Positions 40,656-50,142 of a stretch of DNA of 64,000 bases are shown here, one piece after another. Source of the stretch: Stutzerimonas xanthomarina (GTDB lineage: Bacteria > Pseudomonadota > Gammaproteobacteria > Pseudomonadales > Pseudomonadaceae); contig NZ_RHQM01000009.1 in assembly GCF_003935375.1 (NCBI RefSeq), positions 124,001 through 188,000 of the forward strand, written 5' to 3'. Within the stretch, counting starts at the first letter, position 1. Each line of letters begins with the position of its first letter. Position numbers and translations under genes: made by a program. The notes under the pieces were generated by a model that saw only the letters and a program-made list of their open reading frames with translations, was not told the DNA's origin and made no database searches.

Positions 40656-42179
40656 TTGCCCAGACCTTTCCAATCCGTCCGGCGCCTGTCGCCGCTGCTC
40701 GGCTGCCTCGCGGTCGCTGCGCTGCTGCTGTGGTGGCAGCCGCCGCGAGCGATCAGCGTTGCCGTGGTCGTCCTCGTCTATCTGGTCATGTCGCTGTATT
40801 GCTGGCGTGGACAGCTACCCCGCAAAGCAGCATCTACCGACGCGACCTCGGCGCTTGTGGTGACCTATGCCAGCCAGGGCGGGCAAGCCCGGCTCTATGC
40901 CGAGCGCAGTGCTGAGCAGCTTCGCGAAGCTGGCCTGAACGTGCAGCTGCTGCCGCTGAATGCGCTGGAGCCGAGCCGGCTGCCAGCGCGGCGCATCCTG
41001 TTCGTCGTCAGCACCTATGGCGAAGGCGAGGCGCCGGACAACGGCGCGCGTTTCGAGCGGCGCCTGAGGACGGCAAACCTGCAGCTGCAGGACCTCGAAT
41101 ATGCCGTGCTGGCCTTCGGTGATCGCCAGTACCGCCATTTCTGTGCGTTCAGCCAGCGTCTGGATGAACGAATGCGCCAATGCGGCGCCACGCCACTGTT
41201 CGATCGGCTGGAAGCTGACCGAGCCGATCCCGGCGTGCTGCGTCACTGGCAACAGCAGCTGGCCCATTTAAGTGGCAACAGCGATTTCAGCGACTGGCTG
41301 CCGGCGCCCTATCGGCACTGGCAGCTCACCGAGCGCCGCTGCCTCAACCCCGGCAGTGCCGGCGCGCCAGTGCAGCATCTGACGCTCGTGCCAGTCGACG
41401 ATCAGCAACGCTGGCGCGCCGGCGATATCGTCGAGGTCGGCCCGCAGCACGAACTGGCCCGCATGGAACGCTTGCTGCAGCAGCTGGGTCTCGACCCGCA
41501 GCAGCGGCTCGATGGCCAGCGTCTGGCAAGCCAGCTGGCCGGATTACGCCTGCCGGACCTCGACGTGTTGCGCACGCTCGACCTGCCCGCCTTGCTGGCC
41601 CTGCCGCCCTTGCCGCACCGCGAATACTCCATCGCCTCGATACCCGCGGACGGCGCCGTGCAGCTGATGGTGCGCGAAGCTCGTCATCCGGACGGCACGC
41701 TCGGCCTCGGCTCCGGCTGGCTGTGCCGTCACGCGGCGATTGGCGAGCGGATCGCCCTGCGCATCCGCAGCAACCCCGGTTTTCATGGGCCCTCGGTCGA
41801 TACACCGCTGATCCTGATCGGCAACGGCACCGGGATCGCCGGATTGCGCGCGCACCTGCGCGAACGCGCAGCCGCTCCCCAAGGCTCACGCAGCTGGCTG
41901 CTGTTCGGCGAACGCAACGCCGTCCACGACTTCTTCTTTCGAGACGAACTGCAGCATTGGCTCGACAGCGGCCTGCTGGAGCGGCTGGACCTGGCGTTCT
42001 CTCGTGACCAGCCGGAGAAGCGCTATGTGCAGCAAGTCCTGCGGGACGCGGCCGACGACCTGCGCCGCTGGATAGATCAGGGCGCGGCGATCTACGTTTG
42101 CGGCAGCCTGGAAGGCATGGGCAGGAAGTGCAGCAGATCCTGCTCGGTCTGCTCGGCCAGGCGCGGCTGGAACAGCTGA
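40656..42179 (+). CDS. Membrane-anchored NADPH flavodoxin reductase (CysJ-like), frameshifted at the 3' end
   Basis: 507 aa as read. Two N-terminal transmembrane helices (about 11-27 and 33-49) anchor a cytoplasmic flavodoxin domain (65-205: TYASQGG, STYGEGEAPDNG, AFGDRQYRHFC), an FAD domain (REYSIAS at 322-328) and an NADPH domain (GNGTG at 389-393, YVCGSLEGMG near 480-489). After G489 the frame is lost: one missing base after about 42122 replaces the native end. The +1-corrected reading gives a normal 30-residue tail ending RRDLY at 42214. It can start only at TTG 40656 or further upstream without ATG. It likely feeds NADPH electrons to the PepSY partner. Confidence 0.85.
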   Translation: MPRPFQSVRRLSPLLGCLAVAALLLWWQPPRAISVAVVVLVYLVMSLYCWRGQLPRKAASTDATSALVVTYASQGGQARLYAERSAEQLREAGLNVQLLPLNALEPSRLPARRILFVVSTYGEGEAPDNGARFERRLRTANLQLQDLEYAVLAFGDRQYRHFCAFSQRLDERMRQCGATPLFDRLEADRADPGVLRHWQQQLAHLSGNSDFSDWLPAPYRHWQLTERRCLNPGSAGAPVQHLTLVPVDDQQRWRAGDIVEVGPQHELARMERLLQQLGLDPQQRLDGQRLASQLAGLRLPDLDVLRTLDLPALLALPPLPHREYSIASIPADGAVQLMVREARHPDGTLGLGSGWLCRHAAIGERIALRIRSNPGFHGPSVDTPLILIGNGTGIAGLRAHLRERAAAPQGSRSWLLFGERNAVHDFFFRDELQHWLDSGLLERLDLAFSRDQPEKRYVQQVLRDAADDLRRWIDQGAAIYVCGSLEGMGRKCSRSCSVCSARRGWNS

Positions 42180-42227
42180 GCGAGCAGGGACGCTATCGCC
42201 GCGACCTGTATTGATGTCCGCCATAAC

Positions 42228-42264
42228 GACAAAGGCCGCTTCGAAGAGCGGCCTTTGTCATTTT
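42228..42264. terminator. Bidirectional terminator between the flavoreductase and PiuA-like genes
   Basis: A 13-bp perfect stem GACAAAGGCCGCT (42228-42240) / AGCGGCCTTTGTC (42247-42259) with a 6-nt loop, followed on the plus strand by ATTTTC. It sits between two convergent genes. Confidence 0.85.
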
Positions 42265-42274
42265 CACAGCGGGA

Positions 42275-44533
42275 TCAGAAGTGGAAGTTGGTGCTCAGTA
42301 ACGCAGTACGACCGGCCGCGACGTGGGCATAGTGGCTGCCGTAGACCTGATCGAAATAGCGCTTGTCGGTCAGATTCTGCACGTTCAGCTGCAGGTCCAG
42401 ATTCTTGCTCACGCGATAGGCGGCCATCGCATCGTAGCGCCAGTATTCCGGCACCTCGATGTTGTTGGCCGTGTCGCCGAAGCGGGAGTCGACGTAGGTC
42501 GCACCGCCACCGATGGTCAGGTCCTGGGTGAGGTTGTAGTTGTTCCAGAAGCTGAAGCTGTGCTTCGGCGTGCTCGGCACCTCGTTACCGTCGTACAGCC
42601 CTTCCACGTATACCGGCGCCGCACGGGTGCCGACGTTGGCGGCACCGGACTTGACCAGTTCGGCGTCCAGGTAGGTATAGCTGGCGAACACCTGCCAGTT
42701 ACGGGTGATCTGGCCGGTCGCGCCCAGTTCCAGGCCGTCGACCTGGGTTTCACCGATGCTTTCCTGGAAGCCGCTGGCGTTGGTCACCCGCGCGTTGGTC
42801 TTCTCGGTGCGGAACAGCGCGGCGGTCAGGCCGAGACGCTCGTCGAAGAAATCCCATTTGGTGCCGATCTCGTAGTTGCGGTTGCGCTCCGGATCGAGGA
42901 CCTGGTTATTCACGTTGAGCGCATCGGAACCTTCGCCGCCGGTCTCACCGGACGGGTTGCTGGAGGTCGACCACGCCGCGTAGATGCTGCCATTGGGCAG
43001 CGGATTGAAGACCAGACCCAACTGGTAGTTCCAGAAGTGGCTCTTGTTCTCCGGCCGGGTGACGACACCGGCGGTGGAGACGGCCTTCTGCTCCGTCTCG
43101 TAGTCGTCGTAGCGCAGGCCCATGTTCAGCGACCACTGCTCATTGAACTTCAGCGTATCGAAGACATAGGCCGCCAGCGTTTCGGTGTCGGTATCGGTCG
43201 TCGCCGCGCTGCGCGCGATGCTGCCGGTCCAGGCATCCTTGGAGCTCGGATTGGACAGGCTGGTGCAGTCGCCCGAAGTCAGGTGCGCCGACGAACAGGT
43301 GTTGCCGCTGGTGCCCGGAGTGACCACGTAGGGTCGGTTGTGCACGCCGACATCGCTGATTTCCACGCCGGTCACCAGGGTGTGCTCGATGCTGCCGGTG
43401 TCGAATCGCGCCGTCAGATCGGTCTGGTTGACCCAGCTCTGGGTATCGGAATTGCGGCTCTTGGCAGAGCGCGAAACCAGTCCATTGGGCACGTTGCCAC
43501 GCGAGTCGTCCGGGTTGGTGACGATGTAGTCCAGGGTGGTGCGGGCGATACGCGTGGTGTTGGAGACGGTCAGGTTCTCGCTCAGGTCGTGCTCGAGCCG
43601 AATGGTGCCGGCATCCGTGGTGCTCTCGCGGAAGTCGCGGCTTTCAAGGCCGTAGAAGTTGTCGCGATCCACGCTCACTGGCTCGCGACCTGGATTGCCT
43701 GGCGTAGCCACGGTCAGCGGAATGCCGTAGTCCGGCATATCGTCTGTTTCCAGGTGGTAGTAAGACAGCGTCGCCCGGGTCGGCGTATCGAAGCCGAAGG
43801 TGATGGTCGGCGCCACGCCCCAACGACTGACATCCACGCCATCGCGGCCGGCAACGTTGGCCTCGTGTTTCATCAGGTTCAGACGGCCGGCGACGTTGTC
43901 ATCGAGCACGCGGTTGACATCCAGCGTATAGCGGCGGGTCTGGTCCGAGCCGAGGGTGACGCTGGCATCGCCGAAGTCGCGTTGCTTGGCGGTCTTGCTG
44001 ATCAAATTGAGGCTGCCACCCGTGGAGCCGGCACCGGTGTAGGCTGAGCCCGGCCCCTTGCTCACTTCGATGCTCTCGACGTTGAAGATCTCGCGGGTTT
44101 GCGAGCCAACGTCACGCAGGCCGTCGATGAAGGTGTCGCTCTCGGCGTTGAAGCCGCGGATGATCGGCCGGTCGCCCGCCGGATTTCCGCCCTCGCCCGC
44201 ACCGAAGGTGATGCCGGAAGTGGTGCGCAAGGCATCGACCAACGTCAGCGAACCGGTGTCGCGAATCACCTGGTCGGTGATCACGGTGACCGACTTCGGT
44301 GTTTCGCGCAGCGATGCCGTGTATTTCTTCGAGGCGGATGTATCGGCCTTGTAGGCCTGTTCCTGCTCACCGATCACCGTCACTTCATCGAGCGCAACCG
44401 GCGCTTCGCTGGGCGATGACGCGGCAGGGACGACCTGAGCCATGGAGGGAGCGGAGAAAGCGGTAAGGGCGACACCAATAGCCGAAGCCAACACGCGAGG
44501 TGGCTGGGCCAGTTCTAGAGACTGACGCGACAT
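42275..44533 (-). CDS. piuA: PiuA-like TonB-dependent siderophore receptor (Fiu family)
   Basis: 752 aa. Signal peptide (cleavage after SMAQ near residue 33), TonB-box region (LDEVTVIGEQ), plug domain with RETPKSVTVITDQVI, GDRPIIRGFN and GSAYTGAGSTGGSLNLISK, and a barrel ending in Phe (LLSTNFHF). The Fiu/PiuA family takes up monomeric catechols and catechol-bearing compounds. Divergent piuC and the following Sel1 gene match the P. aeruginosa PA4514-PA4516 order, which supports the name. Confidence 0.92.
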   Translation of the reverse strand: MSRQSLELAQPPRVLASAIGVALTAFSAPSMAQVVPAASSPSEAPVALDEVTVIGEQEQAYKADTSASKKYTASLRETPKSVTVITDQVIRDTGSLTLVDALRTTSGITFGAGEGGNPAGDRPIIRGFNAESDTFIDGLRDVGSQTREIFNVESIEVSKGPGSAYTGAGSTGGSLNLISKTAKQRDFGDASVTLGSDQTRRYTLDVNRVLDDNVAGRLNLMKHEANVAGRDGVDVSRWGVAPTITFGFDTPTRATLSYYHLETDDMPDYGIPLTVATPGNPGREPVSVDRDNFYGLESRDFRESTTDAGTIRLEHDLSENLTVSNTTRIARTTLDYIVTNPDDSRGNVPNGLVSRSAKSRNSDTQSWVNQTDLTARFDTGSIEHTLVTGVEISDVGVHNRPYVVTPGTSGNTCSSAHLTSGDCTSLSNPSSKDAWTGSIARSAATTDTDTETLAAYVFDTLKFNEQWSLNMGLRYDDYETEQKAVSTAGVVTRPENKSHFWNYQLGLVFNPLPNGSIYAAWSTSSNPSGETGGEGSDALNVNNQVLDPERNRNYEIGTKWDFFDERLGLTAALFRTEKTNARVTNASGFQESIGETQVDGLELGATGQITRNWQVFASYTYLDAELVKSGAANVGTRAAPVYVEGLYDGNEVPSTPKHSFSFWNNYNLTQDLTIGGGATYVDSRFGDTANNIEVPEYWRYDAMAAYRVSKNLDLQLNVQNLTDKRYFDQVYGSHYAHVAAGRTALLSTNFHF

Positions 44534-44571
44534 GTAATGCGGATCCTTGGAAGTTGACGCAACTGCGAATT

Positions 44572-44585
44572 GCTATTATTAGCAG
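44572..44585. promoter_or_regulatory. Palindrome TGCTATTATTAGCA near the piuA promoter
   Basis: Perfect inverted repeat TGCTA-TTAT-TAGCA, 39 bp upstream of piuA. On the minus strand it contains TAATAAT, a possible -10 for piuA. It could be an operator or simply the AT-rich promoter core. Confidence 0.35.
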
Positions 44586-44590
44586 GTAGC

Positions 44591-44620
44591 ATTCTGATAC
44601 ATTCTGTCGCATTCTGAAAC
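44591..44620. repeat. Three tandem 10-bp repeats CATTCTGnnn in the piuA-piuC promoter region
   Basis: CATTCTGATA, CATTCTGTCG and CATTCTGAAA follow one another without a gap, so the CATTCTG heptamer recurs exactly once per DNA helical turn. They lie upstream of the probable piuA -10. Such phased direct repeats are typical of OmpR-family response-regulator sites. Confidence 0.7.
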
Positions 44621-44629
44621 ACCTAAATG

Positions 44630-44648
44630 CAAACTAATATCATTCGCC
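44630..44648. promoter_or_regulatory. Fur-like box upstream of piuC
   Basis: GCAAACTAATATCATTCGC matches the palindrome GCAAATGATAATCATTTGC at 14 of 19 positions, 25 bp before the piuC ATG. Candidate Fur site for piuC. Confidence 0.5.
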
Positions 44649-44672
44649 AATTCCACATCCTGTCGGTGATCC

Positions 44673-45353
44673 ATGCTCCTACGCATTGCCAATGTGTTTT
44701 CCCGTGAAGAAACCGACCGTATTCGCTCCGCGCTGGAACAGGCCAACTGGCAGGACGGCCGCGTCACCGCTGGCTATCAGTCGGCCAAGGCCAAATACAA
44801 TCTGCAGCTGGCGGAGGACGACCCACTCGCCCACGAGATTGCCGAAGCCATGCTGCAACGGCTCTGGCAGCACCCGCAGTTCATGTCTGCCGCGCTGCCG
44901 AGCAAGGTCTTTCCGCCCCTGTTCAACTGCTACACGGCAGGCGGCGAGTTTGGCTATCACATCGACAATGCGGTGCGTCAGGTACGCAACAGCGCCGAAC
45001 GCGTGCGCACCGACCTGTCCGCCACACTGTTCTTCAGCGATCCCGAGGAGTACGACGGCGGCGAACTGGTGATCCACGACACCTACGGCACCCAGCGGGT
45101 GAAGTTCGCTGCCGGCGACATGGTGCTCTACCCCAGCACCAGCCTGCACAAGGTCGAGCCGGTCACCCGCGGCGCACGGCTAGCTTCGTTCTTCTGGATT
45201 CAGAGCCTGGTGCGCGAGGATGCGCAGCGCACGCTGCTCTACGAGATGGACCAAGCCATCCAGCAGCTGACCGCCGATGTGCCGGAGCACCCATCCCTGG
45301 TGCAACTGACCGGCACCTATCACAACCTGCTGCGCCGCTGGGTCGAGGTCTGA
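44673..45353 (+). CDS. piuC: PiuC, PKHD-type Fe(II)/2-oxoglutarate hydroxylase
   Basis: 226 aa. The iron ligands H96 and D98 (YHIDNA) and H159 (SLHKVEP) are visible, with 2-oxoglutarate-binding R169. PiuC/YbiX proteins are iron-regulated hydroxylases found beside Fiu/PiuA receptors; substrate unknown. It is transcribed away from piuA and overlaps the next gene by ATG/TGA (TGATG). Confidence 0.93.
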   Translation: MLLRIANVFSREETDRIRSALEQANWQDGRVTAGYQSAKAKYNLQLAEDDPLAHEIAEAMLQRLWQHPQFMSAALPSKVFPPLFNCYTAGGEFGYHIDNAVRQVRNSAERVRTDLSATLFFSDPEEYDGGELVIHDTYGTQRVKFAAGDMVLYPSTSLHKVEPVTRGARLASFFWIQSLVREDAQRTLLYEMDQAIQQLTADVPEHPSLVQLTGTYHNLLRRWVEV

Positions 45354-46111
45354 TGCCTCATCTTCTGCGCCGTGAGGAAGCCCTCGACAGCGACCAGCTG
45401 GGCAAGCTGGCCGAGGAACCGCACCGAGCCGCACGCCTGGTCCTCGCGGCCGCCGCGACCGCGGAAATCGACGCGCAGGCGCTGCTCGGGCAAATCCTGC
45501 TGGAGGGCCGCGGCATCCAGGCCGATCCCGAACTGGCCCTGACCTGGTTCGGCATCGCCGCCGGCCGCGGCCACGCCATGGCCTGCAACATGGCCGGACG
45601 CTGCCACGAGCTTGGCTGGGGCTGCCCGGCCAATCCCGCACGCGCCGCCGAGCGGTACCGGCGCGCAGCAGACATGGGGTTGGACTGGGGCATGTACAAC
45701 CTGGCCAATCTGCTCGCCACCGGTCGCGGTGTTTCACAGGATGAAGCCGTGGCCTATCGCCTATACCGCCAGGCCGCCGAGCTGGGCCACGCCAAGTCGA
45801 TGAACCTGACCGGACGCTGCCTGGAAGAAGGCCGCGGTGTGTCGCGCGACGTGTCAGCGGCGCACAGCTGGTATCGACGTTCCGCGGAGGCTGGCGACTT
45901 TCGCGGCCAGTTCAGCCATGCCGCCGTGCTGCTCACCCAGCAGCAATGGGACGCCGCCCGGCATTGGCTGGACCGCGCGCTTGAGGTTGGCCACCTGAAG
46001 TTCGTCGAGACCGCGCTGGCCAGCCTGCAGGCCGCCGAATTGCCTCAGATCGCCGATATCGTCGAGGCCTACGCGCGGCGACGCGACGAGCTACGCGCCG
46101 GGTTGCTGTGA
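45353..46111 (+). CDS. Sel1-repeat protein
   Basis: 252 aa. At least four Sel1-like repeats of about 36 residues span residues 40-220 (AQALLGQILLEGRG, MACNMAGRCHELGWG, WGMYNLANLLATGRG, KSMNLTGRCLEEGRG). No signal peptide. Sel1 repeats bind proteins. Its start overlaps the piuC stop, so the two are translationally coupled; this matches PA4516 next to piuC. A role with PiuC is inferred from coupling only. Confidence 0.9.
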   Translation: MPHLLRREEALDSDQLGKLAEEPHRAARLVLAAAATAEIDAQALLGQILLEGRGIQADPELALTWFGIAAGRGHAMACNMAGRCHELGWGCPANPARAAERYRRAADMGLDWGMYNLANLLATGRGVSQDEAVAYRLYRQAAELGHAKSMNLTGRCLEEGRGVSRDVSAAHSWYRRSAEAGDFRGQFSHAAVLLTQQQWDAARHWLDRALEVGHLKFVETALASLQAAELPQIADIVEAYARRRDELRAGLL

Positions 46112-46129
46112 ACGAAGCACAGAAACGAA

Positions 46130-46152
46130 AACGCCCCGCAATGCGGGGCGTT
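46130..46152. terminator. Bidirectional terminator between the Sel1 gene and speC
   Basis: AACGCCCCGC (46130-46139) pairs with GCGGGGCGTT (46143-46152) across a 3-nt loop. The minus strand continues TTCGTTTC, with T-runs suited to speC; the plus side follows with TCGTTC. It lies between convergent genes. Confidence 0.8.
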
Positions 46153-46169
46153 CGTTCATCGTCTACGGC

Positions 46170-47333
46170 TTAGATGTAGTAAGCCTTCAGCGGCGGGAAG
46201 CCGTTGAATTCGACGGCGCTGTAGCTGGTGGTGTAGGCACCGGTGGACAGCCAGTACAGACGGTCGCCGATGGCCAGGTTAAGCGGCAGGCCGTACTTGT
46301 AGTTCTCGTACATGATGTCGGCGCTGTCGCAGGTCGGACCGGCGATCACCACTTCCTCGACTTCGCCCTTCTTCTCGGCATAGATCGGGAACTTGATCGA
46401 CTCGTCCATGGTTTCGATCAGGCCGCTGAACTTGCCCACATCGACATACACCCAACGCTCGACCGCGGTACGCGACTTGCGTGCTACCAGCACCACTTCA
46501 CTGACGAGGATGCCGGCGTTGGCTATCAGCGAGCGCCCCGGCTCGAGGATGATTTCCGGCAACTCGTCGCCGAAGTCTTCCTTGAGGAAGCGGATGATTT
46601 CCTCGGCGTAGGTTTCAAGGCTGTTGGTGCGGGTGATGTAGTTGGCGGGGAAACCGCCACCCATGTTGATCATCTTCAGCTCGATGCCGTCTTCTTCCTT
46701 CAAACGCTCGAAGATCACCTTGACCTTGGCGATGGCGGCATCCCACACGGAAATGTCGCGCTGCTGCGAGCCGACATGGAAGGAAATGCCGTAGGGCTCC
46801 AGCTTCAGCTGACGGGCGAGGATCAAGAGATCCATCGCCATGTCGGTCTGGCAGCCGAACTTGCGCGACAGCGGCCAGTCCGCAGTAGTGGAGCCTTCGG
46901 TGAGGATGCGTACATAAACTTTCGAACCCGGCGCGGCCTTGGCGATGTTGCGCAGGTCGGCTTCCGAGTCGGTGGCGAACATGCGCACACCCTTGTCGTA
47001 GAAGTAGCGGATGTCCTTGGCTTTCTTGATGGTGTTGCCGTAGCTGATGCGCTCCGCGCCAACGCCGCGGGACATTACTTTGTCCAGCTCATAGATCGAG
47101 GCGATATCGAAGCTCGAACCCTTGTCGCGCAGCAGATCGATGATCTCGACCGCCGGGTTGGCCTTGACGGCGTAGTACACGCTGGCGAATTCGAAACCGG
47201 CGCGCAGGTCGTCATAGGCCTTGCTGATGGTTTCGGTGTCGATCACCACGAAGGGGGTTTCGTGCTGGTCGGCAAATGCCTTCATCTTCTGGAAGGTGGC
47301 GCGAGGGTAATAGTCTTCGATCTTGACCGTCAT
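46170..47333 (-). CDS. speC: SpeC, ornithine decarboxylase
   Basis: 387 aa, alanine-racemase-fold (group IV) PLP decarboxylase. PLP-binding K57 lies in YYAVKANP, and the active-site Cys is in GPTCDSAD; SFHVGSQ is also conserved. It makes putrescine from ornithine. ATG 47333 follows a GGAG site. It has a long untranslated leader region and no operon partner. Confidence 0.95.
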   Translation of the reverse strand: MTVKIEDYYPRATFQKMKAFADQHETPFVVIDTETISKAYDDLRAGFEFASVYYAVKANPAVEIIDLLRDKGSSFDIASIYELDKVMSRGVGAERISYGNTIKKAKDIRYFYDKGVRMFATDSEADLRNIAKAAPGSKVYVRILTEGSTTADWPLSRKFGCQTDMAMDLLILARQLKLEPYGISFHVGSQQRDISVWDAAIAKVKVIFERLKEEDGIELKMINMGGGFPANYITRTNSLETYAEEIIRFLKEDFGDELPEIILEPGRSLIANAGILVSEVVLVARKSRTAVERWVYVDVGKFSGLIETMDESIKFPIYAEKKGEVEEVVIAGPTCDSADIMYENYKYGLPLNLAIGDRLYWLSTGAYTTSYSAVEFNGFPPLKAYYI

Positions 47334-47739
47334 GCGTGGGACTCCAAAAAACGGGAAACAAAAGTCGGATGAGGGATGGAGGGCATCAGCCCTGACAAGA
47401 ACGCCTGATCAGTTTCCCCACTTTGGTTCGCCTACTTCCCAAGGCATGTCGCCGAGTATCACGGAGGATCTCTCGTCGTCAGTACTTGAGCCGGATGGAT
47501 CGTTGCCAGCATGGACGTTCGGGCGCGAACTTTAGGACCAAGGGGGGCATAGATCAATCAAAAAAACGTCCCGAAGGTGCATCCGTTTCGAGTTGTTGTC
47601 GATTCAAAACAAAGCGTCATGGAAACTGCACAAATCGGCGATTTCCGCAGCCGTGCGGGCCGCAGCGAAATCCATTTGCCGCTATAATCGCCGCCTTTTT
47701 TGACAGACCGACTACTCGTCGACGGGTTCCTTAATTCCG
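47334..47739. other. 406-bp divergent gap between speC and prfC
   Basis: No gene is supported here: the small open frames lack ribosome sites and conserved features. The right end holds the prfC promoter candidate (47680-47699). The speC side has no obvious TTGACA/TATAAT pair, and I see no long hairpin or tRNA. Confidence 0.6.
47680..47699 (+). promoter_or_regulatory. Candidate promoter of prfC
   Basis: CGCTATAATCGCCGCCTTTT contains a perfect TATAAT (47683-47688) 52 bp before prfC and a GC-rich discriminator. It differs at one base from the kdsD element at 2431-2450. Confidence 0.55.
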
Positions 47740-49323
<1,584 letters not shown>

Positions 49324-49333
49324 CCCAAGAATG

Positions 49334-49358
49334 CGCCTGCTGCGGGGTACAGCAGGCG
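49334..49358 (+). terminator. Hairpin after prfC
   Basis: CGCCTGCTG (49334-49342) pairs perfectly with CAGCAGGCG (49350-49358) across 7 nt, 10 bp after the stop codon. The T content after it is modest (TAGTTGGTTCT). Confidence 0.6.
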
Positions 49359-49446
49359 TAGTTGGTTCTGCGCATTACTGCCGCTGCGCTCATTTAGATG
49401 CGCTCTCGCATGGAAGCGAGTGGCTGCCTTTTCACAAGGACCGTGT

Positions 49447-49854
49447 ATGCCCACCGAACGCGCCTCCCGCGAACAACGCCAGTTCGCCAGACACCTGCGA
49501 TACCAACTCACCGAGTGCGAGCGCCTGCTGTGGCGCCAGCTGCGCAACCGCGGTTTAGCAGGATTCAAATTTCGTCGGCAACATCCGTGTCCGCCGTATG
49601 TTCTGGACTTCTACTGTGCAGAGTTGCGACTTGTGGTCGAACTCGATGGCGGTCAGCACTTCGACGAAGCTGGTCGGGCGAAAGACCGTTTGCGCACGGC
49701 CTACCTGCAGCACCACGGGCTGGAGGTTCTACGCTGCAGCAATCTGGATGTGATACGGAATCTAGAGGGTGTTCTGACTGAAATCTTGAGCTGGATTGAG
49801 ACCCGTACCCCTCACCCCAACCCTCTCCCCAATGGGGAGAGGGAGCTGGATTGA
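49447..49854 (+). CDS. DUF559 (PD-(D/E)XK-like) protein
   Basis: 135 aa. The DUF559 core covers about residues 10-110: ARHLRYQLTECERLLWRQLR, FKFRRQHPCPPYVLDFYC and LVVELDGGQHFDEAG, with the D...ExD spacing of the nuclease fold (related to Vsr/MTES endonucleases). No activity is shown. The last ~15 residues (TPHPNPLPNGERELD) are encoded by a REP-like palindrome, so the stop codon is inside a repeat. ATG 49447 follows AAGGA. Likely an acquired accessory gene. Confidence 0.85.
   Translation: MPTERASREQRQFARHLRYQLTECERLLWRQLRNRGLAGFKFRRQHPCPPYVLDFYCAELRLVVELDGGQHFDEAGRAKDRLRTAYLQHHGLEVLRCSNLDVIRNLEGVLTEILSWIETRTPHPNPLPNGERELD
49771..49843. repeat. Repeat copy 1: DUF559 3' end plus REP-like palindrome
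   Basis: It starts GTTCTGACTGAAATCTTGAG and ends in the perfect hairpin CCCTCTCCCC (49821-49830) / GGGGAGAGGG (49834-49843). The same unit recurs at 50003-50074. Confidence 0.7.
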
Positions 49855-50002
49855 GGCAGCCGGATCACTTGTGCTCATGCCGTGCAGAGCAAGCGAGGGG
49901 AGTGAGCGTGGGCTGTGCCCATCAAGCAGTTGCAACCACCACCAGCACGCTCTCACCCCAGCACCCAATCCGCGCATTACCGATACACCGGCCTGAATCC
50001 GA

Positions 50003-50074
50003 GTCCTGACTGAAATCTTGCACCGGATCGAGGCCCGCGCCCCTAACCCCAAACACTCTCCCCTCCGGGGAGAG
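50003..50074. repeat. Repeat copy 2: orphan DUF559 3' end plus REP-like palindrome
   Basis: It starts GTCCTGACTGAAATCTTGCA and ends in CTCTCCCC (50056-50063) / GGGGAGAG (50067-50074), with a longer imperfect outer stem (CCCCTAACCCC against AGGGTGAGGGG). Read in frame it would encode LTEILHRIEARAPNP, like the end of the DUF559 protein, but no upstream coding part remains. The rest of the 288-bp gap 49855-50142 shows nothing else I recognise. Confidence 0.7.
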
Positions 50075-50142
50075 GGCTAGGGTGAGGGGCTGGTGGCTAT
50101 GTCGAGCGCCGCAGTCGACGTCGCCACCTGCCCCCACTTCAC

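Noticed and set aside
42323..44047. 574-codon plus-strand frame across the PiuA-like gene
   Set aside because: Shadow of the receptor gene on the opposite strand, without a ribosome site or domain.
36040..46111. The 36-46 kb iron island as a mobile genomic island
   Set aside because: No integrase, transposase, tRNA or flanking direct repeats were seen. The piuA-piuC-Sel1-speC order matches the conserved Pseudomonas core, so only the PepSY/DUF operon looks accessory.
49771..50074. The paired palindromes as a CRISPR array or insertion sequence
   Set aside because: There are only two copies, with no regular spacers or transposase; they fit REP-like elements better.
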